Shown here piece by piece: positions 23,697-29,400 of a stretch of DNA of 29,400 nucleotides. The position numbers were made by a program, and so were the translations under genes. The notes beneath the pieces were generated by a model. The model saw nothing but the letters and a program-made list of their open reading frames with translations. It made no database searches and was not told the DNA's origin. How positions within the stretch are numbered: position 1 is the first letter of the stretch; every line of letters begins with the position of its first letter. Source of the DNA: a virus; IMG/VR virus record IMGVR_UViG_3300018476_000158, positions 1 through 29,400 of that record; one strand, written 5' to 3'.

Positions 23697-23711
23697 GCGA
23701 GCGTAGCTCGC
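23697..23711 (-). terminator. Short hairpin in the capsid leader (weak terminator-like)
   Basis: A GCGAGC/GCTCGC perfect 6-bp inverted repeat with a 3-nt loop, followed on the minus strand by TCTTT. The stem is short and the T-run weak. It could attenuate or, more likely, form a 5' structure that protects or sets the level of capsid mRNA. Confidence 0.3.
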
Positions 23712-23762
23712 GCACTTTTGACGGCTTTCCTGCCTGCGATGTAGCGTAACAGGCGAACATAA

Positions 23763-23936
23763 CTACTGTGCCGTGCTCTCGGTACCAGTCCTCGAGTACG
23801 GTCCATTCTCAGGTCGCCACGTCGGTTCAGGTGTCGACGGGGTGGGGCTCGCCGACGCGATCCGAGCCGCGCGTTCGGCCAGCATCTCTTCCTGACGTAG
23901 GACGCGCTGCTTACGCTTGTTGCAGTTGCAACCCAC
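23763..23936 (-). CDS. 57-aa Cys-x-Cys small protein
   Basis: A small open frame: GTG 23936 overlaps the TAG of the protease gene (TAGTG), with GGAGGAGG at 23944-23951, 7 nt away. The product starts MGCNCNKRKQRVLRQEEML, so has a C-x-C pair at residues 3 and 5 followed by a basic, then acidic helix, and ends in a Pro/Ser/Thr-rich tail. Small proteins with an N-terminal GCxC and basic stretch are familiar beside capsid genes in actinophages, but I know no function. It may bind a metal or assist the protease or capsid. Confidence 0.7.
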   Translation of the reverse strand: MGCNCNKRKQRVLRQEEMLAERAARIASASPTPSTPEPTWRPENGPYSRTGTESTAQ

Positions 23937-26590
23937 TAGTCTGCCTCCTCCGTCAGCGACAGTCGACCTCTCGACAACTGAACGCGCTGCACGAGAAGTC
24001 CCATGACGCGCTTCATCGCGAGCTGATCGAGCTGCTCGTCGTTGGGCGCTACGTCCGGACCACTGCCGACCGTGGTTCGACCGGCCGCGATCAGAGCCTG
24101 TGGCGCACCGGACGCCACGCGAGCGCGCGGTGCCTGGATCGGGAAGCCCGGTACGTTGACGGCCAGTAGACCGACGAGTCGCAGCTGGCCACCGATGCGT
24201 CGCCAGTCGCCAGATACGCGACCGGACGCGCGCAGCTCGTGTACACGCGACGCGGCAACGCTCGCGCGGATCGCACCGGCGACCCAGATGCCGAACTTGT
24301 CGTTGCCGACGGCGACGTCGGCCACCGATGCGCCGGTGTTGTCGTAGTGCTCCGCCGCGTGCGACGCGCGGTACGACAACGGTGCGTGTCCGGTGCCGAC
24401 CGTGATCTGTCCGACCGCGACGCGCGTGCCGTCCGAGCAGACCAACTCGCCGGTCATGAAGTACGGGTGCGCGTCCTCAGCCGGCAGTGTGACGCACTGG
24501 TCACTGAAGCCGATGTGGCACTCACCCCACTGCGCGGCGTGACCGTAGACGCGACCCTCGTCGGTGACCGTGATACCGGTTGGTACCGACAGGTTCGGGT
24601 TGACGAACCAGCTCGACTCGGGTCGCCAGTCGTCCAGGACGATGGCCGCCGCGATCGACTCACGATCCTCGAGCGGCTGCGGTTCCTGCCCGGCGTCACG
24701 CAGGTGCGCCGCCATGTGCGCGTAGATCGTCGCGCGCTCGACGTCACTGACGCCACTGGTGCGCAGTTCGGCGATCGCGGCCGCGCATGCGGTCAGGTTA
24801 GCCGCACCGACGGTGCCGTCCTCGTCGACCTCGTGGTGTAGGAATCGACAGTCGGTCTTGCCGACTCGGCCGTTGACGTCCTCGCCGTGCCACGCGTACG
24901 CGGCCTCAGCGAGCTCCAGCGGCAGCACGTTCGGCAGTCGTCGGACGGTCGAGCTAGCGTCCCAGGGAGCGTCCGACGTCGGCGTGCTGTGCGCCGCGAC
25001 GACGAACCTGAAGCGCTCGTCCGACGCGCCCGCGACGAGCTCCTCGATCGCGGTCTCACGGGTGCCCAGCTGGATGCGTGCCTCGACGAACGCCGGGATG
25101 TCGACCAGTGTAGCGGCGCGAATTCGACCGGCGTGAAAGATCATCTTCTTAGGTGTGTCGAACAGCAACTTCAGCGGGTCGTCCTCGTCGGTGCCGTCCG
25201 GTTCGTCCGCCCAGACGAACTCGACGTCGGCGTCCGAGATGTCGTCCGCGTCGATCGAGATGCCACCCGCGAAGCCGTTGCCCAGCCGTCGCCAGATCTC
25301 GTAGCCGTCGGCCGACTCGAGGTCGATGACGCCCTCGCCGTAGAGCTGGTTACCCTCACGGTAGACGCGGTCGATTCGACCGACCGACACGGTAACGTCG
25401 TTCTGTCCGCCGTGCGCGCCCTCCTTCTGCCAGCGCAGCAGCATGGTGTCGGCCCACGTCAACGCGTCCGGCGCGAACTCGCGACCGTCACCGGTCGTCA
25501 CACCCTCGACGACGAGCGTGCCGTGCCACGCAGACATGGTGGCGTAGTCGTCGTCCGAGACGCAGTCGCCGTTCGGCAGCTTGCGACTGCCGGGAGGACA
25601 GTCGGTCTTAGACTTGTCGGCGAAGTTTGTAGCGTCGCCCTCGGACGACGACTTCTTCTTAGGCTTGAACGGCGGTGCCTTACCGTCGCCACCGGTAGCG
25701 TCTGGGCTGTCCGTCGGTACGTCGGCCTTGGTCTTGTACGTCAACGTGTTCGAGTTCGGCAGTAGATCACCACCGAGGTTCTTAAACTCAATCTTATCGG
25801 TAGTCGCGGTGCCGTCGCTCACGTCTGCTCCTAGATCTTCGGTGGTGCCGCCGTCGCTTCCACCGTCCTCGGACGCGTACAGTGCCGCAAGCTGGTCGTT
25901 CGCGTCGGACTCAGAGGTGTGACAACCGGCGACGGAACCGTCGGCGTCCTTGACGACCGCCCAAGGCTTTCCGTCGGTGCACTCCGCGTGATTCTTAACG
26001 ACGTGCCACGGCACTATGACACCTCCTGAAGTCGACGCAACGGTAGCAGTCACTCCTAGCGGAACGTCGAAAACTTGACCGGCAAAGGCGAGACGCACGC
26101 GGTCAAACGTCACGTCGCCGAGTCGCCGCGCGCACTCGGCGGTCCAGTCGTCGGCGGCGTACGCCAGACAAATGTGCGGTACCCACGGCGAGTGCTGCAC
26201 CGGCATGACTAAGTTAACCATACCGTCGGCGAGCGCCTCGGTCATCATGCCTCGAATCGCGCCGAGCCCGTCGGTCGTCAACTCGTCGGCCGGCAGGTCA
26301 CCGACGTTGAGCACCCACGCTGGATTGTCACTCGTCGGGTTCCAGTGCGCGTAGCCAAACGCTCGGCCGTGAACGACCGGTAGCGATCGATTCTCGATCA
26401 TGGACGTGACCGCGTTGACCAGTTCGCGTCGAGTCGCGTCGTCGAAGTCGGCACCATTGCCGAGGTAGAACAGCGTCAGGTGAAGCTCGTCGCGCGGCTC
26501 CGCGCCGTCCTCGTCGATCGCGAGCCGATCCAGGTTCGCGTCCGTCGGGATCAGCGCGATCATGGCGCCGGTGCTGGCCTCACTTCCCAC
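23936..26590 (-). CDS. 2H phosphoesterase-capsid maturation protease fusion
   Basis: An 884-aa multidomain protein. Residues 10-185 form a 2H phosphoesterase (2'-5' RNA ligase-like) domain with H-L-T at 37-39 and H-I-C at 139-141. Residues 194-240 hold a small Cys/His module (VPWHVVKNHAEC, AGCHTSESDAN). About 100 residues of Ser/Gly/Lys linker follow. Residues about 350-530 match a prohead protease (SAWHGTLVVEGVTTGDGREF, G-F-A-G-G-I-S-I-D, LVDIPAFVEARI). A further C-terminal region holds K-T-D-C-R-F-L-H-H and YAHMAAHLRDAG. GTG 26590 has GGAG 5 nt upstream and overlaps the portal gene; ATG 26563 (residue 10) is an alternative. The protease should cleave the capsid extension. The role of the 2H domain is unknown. 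Confidence 0.8.
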   Translation of the reverse strand: MGSEASTGAMIALIPTDANLDRLAIDEDGAEPRDELHLTLFYLGNGADFDDATRRELVNAVTSMIENRSLPVVHGRAFGYAHWNPTSDNPAWVLNVGDLPADELTTDGLGAIRGMMTEALADGMVNLVMPVQHSPWVPHICLAYAADDWTAECARRLGDVTFDRVRLAFAGQVFDVPLGVTATVASTSGGVIVPWHVVKNHAECTDGKPWAVVKDADGSVAGCHTSESDANDQLAALYASEDGGSDGGTTEDLGADVSDGTATTDKIEFKNLGGDLLPNSNTLTYKTKADVPTDSPDATGGDGKAPPFKPKKKSSSEGDATNFADKSKTDCPPGSRKLPNGDCVSDDDYATMSAWHGTLVVEGVTTGDGREFAPDALTWADTMLLRWQKEGAHGGQNDVTVSVGRIDRVYREGNQLYGEGVIDLESADGYEIWRRLGNGFAGGISIDADDISDADVEFVWADEPDGTDEDDPLKLLFDTPKKMIFHAGRIRAATLVDIPAFVEARIQLGTRETAIEELVAGASDERFRFVVAAHSTPTSDAPWDASSTVRRLPNVLPLELAEAAYAWHGEDVNGRVGKTDCRFLHHEVDEDGTVGAANLTACAAAIAELRTSGVSDVERATIYAHMAAHLRDAGQEPQPLEDRESIAAAIVLDDWRPESSWFVNPNLSVPTGITVTDEGRVYGHAAQWGECHIGFSDQCVTLPAEDAHPYFMTGELVCSDGTRVAVGQITVGTGHAPLSYRASHAAEHYDNTGASVADVAVGNDKFGIWVAGAIRASVAASRVHELRASGRVSGDWRRIGGQLRLVGLLAVNVPGFPIQAPRARVASGAPQALIAAGRTTVGSGPDVAPNDEQLDQLAMKRVMGLLVQRVQLSRGRLSLTEEAD

Positions 26591-28466
26591 TGAGACTCCA
26601 GCCGTTCACGGTCACCAGCTCGTCCTCGTGCGGGAAGACACGACGACCGATACGTACCTCACCGGTCGGTCCCATGAAGCACTCGTAGTCGCCACCGGTA
26701 CCCGGACGGATCGTGACACCATCGCGCGTCGCATACGTAAACGGACAGGAGAACAACTTCTCCTGACAGAGTAGTGGGTGCTTGAGCTTCCAGCCAGCGA
26801 CGCCGAACTCCATGATGTGCTGCGACCGCGCCTGCAGCAGCGTGAACGCGTCACGCTTATTGATCCGCGACTCGGTCTTCGACGGATCACCGCCGTCGCC
26901 GGCACCTCCGGCGTCCGCGTTACTGGACGGGTCGCCCGGCTCGCTGGCGTCGTCGGCCTCGTCCGGTAGTCCACGACTGCTCTGGTGGTTGGTCTTCTGC
27001 TCGCCCACGACGTCGGTGTCGGGCTGTCCCATGGTCATGTCGGGCGGCATCATGCCGGTCAGCTCGTGCAGCGCTAGGAAGCCGATCTGCGGGTTGGTCG
27101 CCAACTTCTTGAGCACGATGGTCTCGAGCTCGTCGTCGGTCGGTGCGTCGTCCTCGGTCAGTCCGACTTCGCGACGCAGCGCCTTGCCGCTGACCTCGAA
27201 CCGGTCGTACAGCTTCAGTACGTTCGCAGAGCGGTCCGGCCGTGCGATGATCTCGGAGGCGTCGTACCAGACGACCCACTTTTCCCAGTCGTCGACGCCC
27301 TGTGCCTGCAGCATCGGGTGTAGGTAGCCACGCGTCAGTCCGCCGCAGATGATCTCGACGTCCGGCGCGATGTGAATCTTGATCGCCGACTCCTCGAGCT
27401 GCCACAAGCCCCAGTGGTTCAGCGAACCCGCGTCGAACAGCAGTTCGGTAGGAACGTTGATCATCGACGCGAGGTTACGACGCGCGTTGTCGCGCTTATC
27501 GACGATCTTGTCGTCGATCTTCAACGTGAAGTCGACGTGTCGAATCTTGTCGATGTACTCACCGGGTACACGGATCGGAATCGGCACGACAGCGGCGGCG
27601 GTGCCCGGTGTCTTGATCGCCTCACGCGCGGTCTCGATCCACTCGCGTACGAACGGATCCGGCTCGTCCTGGAACTCGTCACGCACTGGAAACGTGATCT
27701 CGTCCGGAAAGATGACTACACCGGCGGACGCCAGACGCGACAGATACTGCGCCTGAATGTGTCGATTGACCAGCTCCAGTTCACGCATGGCGGCGCGTGC
27801 CGCCTTAGCCGGCGAGTACGCTAGGTGACGATACCGCTTGTGAGGTCGCCAGATTCGAACGATGTAGTGATCAGCCGCCAGGTCGCGCCACTCCATGTTG
27901 CCGAGCGATGACGCCTCGTCGATCACCTGGTACGTGTTGCTGCGCTTACGGATCTCGTCGTTAGATCGAACCTGCCAGATGTTCTTATCACCAACGGATT
28001 CGCCGATCAGCCAGCCCTCACCGGGAATGTCCAGCATAGTCGACATAGTCGACATGACCTCAGTGGTCGAGTTCACGTCGCTGGTCAGCTCGGCGACGAT
28101 CTCAGCGGCCGGTCCGTTGTCGAAGATCGTCGGTTCGTCTGCACCCGTCTCGAGCTTGGCGGCGCGCAGTCGAACGCGACTGATCATGTTGGCGCGCCAC
28201 GTTACGGCGTAGCCGAACTCACCGAGGTCGTCGTAGTAGTCCCAGAGTTCGCGCTGCCAGGACTCGTACTGCGGCACGAGCGCGCGCCGTCCGCCCGCGA
28301 TGGCGTTGATCGACAGCGCGGCGGCCGTCAAGTTGCCTCGGTCGATCGGCGTCACGCTGGCGAGCGCAGCGGACGATACGTCGATCGGCGGCGCAAACGC
28401 CTCGACGGCGCTGCCGTTGACGGTGAGAGGCGCGGTCGGCCACTTACGCTGCCAGGGCCAGGGCAT
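26580..28466 (-). CDS. Portal protein
   Basis: A 628-aa portal protein, the dodecameric ring through which DNA enters and leaves the head. The central portion (YRHLAYSPAKAARAAMRELE, F-P-D-E-I-T-F-P-V, D-N-A-R-R-N-L-A-S-M-I-N-V-P, LFDAGSLNHWGLWQLEESAI) follows the order of siphovirus portal proteins. Residues about 475-515 are a low-complexity acidic linker. The last 110 residues form an extra region (WKLKHPLLCQEKLF, GDYECFMGPTGEVRIGRRVF) beyond the usual portal core. AGGAGG lies 4 nt before ATG. The stop overlaps the protease start. Confidence 0.87.
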   Translation of the reverse strand: MPWPWQRKWPTAPLTVNGSAVEAFAPPIDVSSAALASVTPIDRGNLTAAALSINAIAGGRRALVPQYESWQRELWDYYDDLGEFGYAVTWRANMISRVRLRAAKLETGADEPTIFDNGPAAEIVAELTSDVNSTTEVMSTMSTMLDIPGEGWLIGESVGDKNIWQVRSNDEIRKRSNTYQVIDEASSLGNMEWRDLAADHYIVRIWRPHKRYRHLAYSPAKAARAAMRELELVNRHIQAQYLSRLASAGVVIFPDEITFPVRDEFQDEPDPFVREWIETAREAIKTPGTAAAVVPIPIRVPGEYIDKIRHVDFTLKIDDKIVDKRDNARRNLASMINVPTELLFDAGSLNHWGLWQLEESAIKIHIAPDVEIICGGLTRGYLHPMLQAQGVDDWEKWVVWYDASEIIARPDRSANVLKLYDRFEVSGKALRREVGLTEDDAPTDDELETIVLKKLATNPQIGFLALHELTGMMPPDMTMGQPDTDVVGEQKTNHQSSRGLPDEADDASEPGDPSSNADAGGAGDGGDPSKTESRINKRDAFTLLQARSQHIMEFGVAGWKLKHPLLCQEKLFSCPFTYATRDGVTIRPGTGGDYECFMGPTGEVRIGRRVFPHEDELVTVNGWSLSGK

Positions 28467-28474
28467 CGCGCCTC

Positions 28475-28804
28475 CTAGTCACGTCGGAAGAAGTCCTCCA
28501 AGTGGCAGAGCCACGGCGCGACGGCGGCGCACCCGCCCCAGAACAGCAACGGATAGGGTACGTCCATCGTCAACGCTGCCAGCAGCGTAGCCGCTCCAGA
28601 CACCCAGACGCTTACGCACCAGTAACAACCTGCCAAGTACTCGAGCCAGAAGGGCACCCAACCTGCCGGCCGGATGCCCTCCGCGTCGTTACCGGTCAAC
28701 TTCTCGCGAGCCCAGAGAATCGGCGGAAAGTTGTCGACGACCAGTAGGCGAGTCAGTCGATACGACGTCAACGCCAGTAGGACGAAGATCAGAACTGGGT
28801 GCAC
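28475..28804 (-). CDS. DUF1360-like membrane protein
   Basis: A 109-aa membrane protein with three hydrophobic segments: residues 3-13 with S-Y-R-L-T-R-L-L following, about 50-80 including L-A-G-C-Y-W-C-V-S-V-W, and 84-100. The T-R-L + C-x-W-C + V-W arrangement matches DUF1360 proteins found in phages and bacteria. It lies between holin and portal with GTG directly after the holin stop, so it is probably an accessory lysis protein or an inner-membrane protein. The function of the family is not established. Confidence 0.68.
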   Translation of the reverse strand: MHPVLIFVLLALTSYRLTRLLVVDNFPPILWAREKLTGNDAEGIRPAGWVPFWLEYLAGCYWCVSVWVSGAATLLAALTMDVPYPLLFWGGCAAVAPWLCHLEDFFRRD

Positions 28805-29035
28805 CTAGTTGCCACCGCGCATGACGGACGTCGTGCCTCGATCACCAACCGGTGCCGAAATGATCGACGTCAGCAGCGAAACGACCAGCGCACCCGCACC
28901 GATACCGAGCGTCTGAACCCAGTTGACCTCGAAGATGTTGAACACATCGGACGCGCCCCACAGGACGAGCAACATCTGGGCGAAGGACTTGATGGCGCGG
29001 TCGAACGCACCGGTCCAGAACGCAGCGGTGTACAT
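28805..29035 (-). CDS. Holin (r1t-like)
   Basis: A 76-aa protein: MYTAAFWTGAFDRAIKSFAQ, then M-L-L-V-L-W-G-A-S and a second hydrophobic segment LGIGAGALVVSLLTSIISAP. The F-W-x-x-A-x-x-R-A-x-K-x-F-A-Q start and V-S-L-L-T-S-I segment are the pattern of the lactococcal phage r1t holin family, which makes pores at the end of infection so endolysin can reach the wall. ATG has AGGAGG 5 nt upstream. It follows the endolysin gene, as expected. Confidence 0.85.
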   Translation of the reverse strand: MYTAAFWTGAFDRAIKSFAQMLLVLWGASDVFNIFEVNWVQTLGIGAGALVVSLLTSIISAPVGDRGTTSVMRGGN

Positions 29036-29044
29036 AGGTGCCTC

Positions 29045-29400
29045 CTAGCTGACGTCGAACCCTAAGATGTCAAGTGAGTAAGCGGTCGGTACCCCGGTCG
29101 GCGACTCGTCGATCGTGCGCTGGTAGTCGGCGTACGCCTTACGTGTGTCGAAGTCAACCTTGCCCTGGTCGTTGCCAGGCTCGAAACCTCGATCGTGCAG
29201 CGCGTACTGGACGTACCGCACCGACCGTGACGACAGCGCGTTGTTGAACGCGTTTGCGACGGTCAACACGTTCAGCGTGACGTCGAGTCGCTTGCCGCGT
29301 TCGATCGGTGGCTTGCCAGACGGTGCGACAGCTGCGCGACTGGACGCGGTAGTGATCGGTGTTGCCGTGACGTTGCCGCTATCGGTGCCGGACGACGACG
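29045..29400 (-). CDS. Endolysin C-terminal part, partial (peptidoglycan-binding domain)
   Basis: An open frame that runs to the window edge without a stop; the GTG at 29269 is probably not its start. The visible 118 codons are a Ser/Thr/Pro linker (SSSGTDSGNVTATPITTAS), then R-L-D-V-T-L-N-V and a peptidoglycan-binding-like repeat region (YVQYALHDRGFEPGNDQGKV, T-R-K-A-Y-A-D-Y-Q-R, ending I-L-G-F-D-V-S). The catalytic domain would lie beyond 29400. It sits immediately before the holin, so endolysin is the best reading; another cell-wall-binding protein remains possible. Confidence 0.65.
   Translation of the reverse strand, partial: SSSGTDSGNVTATPITTASSRAAVAPSGKPPIERGKRLDVTLNVLTVANAFNNALSSRSVRYVQYALHDRGFEPGNDQGKVDFDTRKAYADYQRTIDESPTGVPTAYSLDILGFDVS

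Noticed and set aside
21805-23706. Long plus-strand open frame (633 codons) opposite the capsid gene
   Set aside because: It is antisense to a well-supported capsid gene, is highly Arg/Val/Asp-rich without motifs, and is explained by codon bias at the third position of the minus-strand gene.
23712-23762. Promoter for the capsid gene on the minus strand
   Set aside because: AT-rich hexamers exist but I could not find a -35/-10 pair with acceptable spacing; left as an open question rather than a call.

Overview
The window looks like the late structural region of a long-tailed (siphovirus-type) phage of an actinobacterial host. The reasons are a moderately high-GC sequence, very frequent GTG starts, and proteins I recognise as actinophage-type: a capsid protein with GGWCAPSE, a DUF5047-like tail protein, an r1t-type holin and an HK97 gp10-like connector. 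Every gene I accept lies on the minus strand, so transcription runs from high to low coordinates. Genes are packed almost without gaps, and many junctions are stop/start overlaps (GTGA, ATGA, TAGTG). No gene-free stretch exceeds 300 bases; the largest is about 92 bases (23671-23762). I saw no tRNA, CRISPR array, integrase or insertion sequence. I cannot name the phage or its host genus from sequence alone.

In transcription order, the right edge (29400 to 28475) holds a lysis group: the C-terminal peptidoglycan-binding part of a probable endolysin cut by the window edge, a holin, and a small DUF1360-like membrane protein. The head genes follow (28466 to 21895): portal; an 884-aa capsid maturation protease carrying an N-terminal 2H phosphoesterase domain; a 57-aa Cys-x-Cys protein; and a 591-aa major capsid protein with a long N-terminal extension.

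Next (21845 to 16409) come virion proteins: a 305-aa structural protein, the probable major tail protein, a zinc-ribbon-like 95-aa protein, several small beta-rich proteins, and a 632-aa LamG protein with about 17 degenerate 22-residue repeats. The head-tail connector genes (16380 to 14646) follow, then the tail assembly chaperone pair joined by an apparent -1 frameshift, a 1001-aa tape measure, and a run of tail-tip or minor tail genes down to 6105. That run includes two tandem paralogues, one of which has gained a domain of about 200 aa, and a 39-aa gene.

The distal end (6082 to 37) is a tightly coupled seven-gene sugar cassette: three GT2-like and one GT-B glycosyltransferase, a UDP-sugar 6-dehydrogenase, an RmlB-like NDP-sugar 4,6-dehydratase, and a SAM methyltransferase. 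Its position immediately after the tail genes suggests that it makes and attaches a modified glycan to the virion during assembly. A 13-codon mini-ORF with a strong ribosome binding site sits just ahead of one glycosyltransferase. The items most worth checking are the sugar cassette, the phosphoesterase-protease fusion with an altered second motif, and the mini-ORFs that bridge intergenic gaps.
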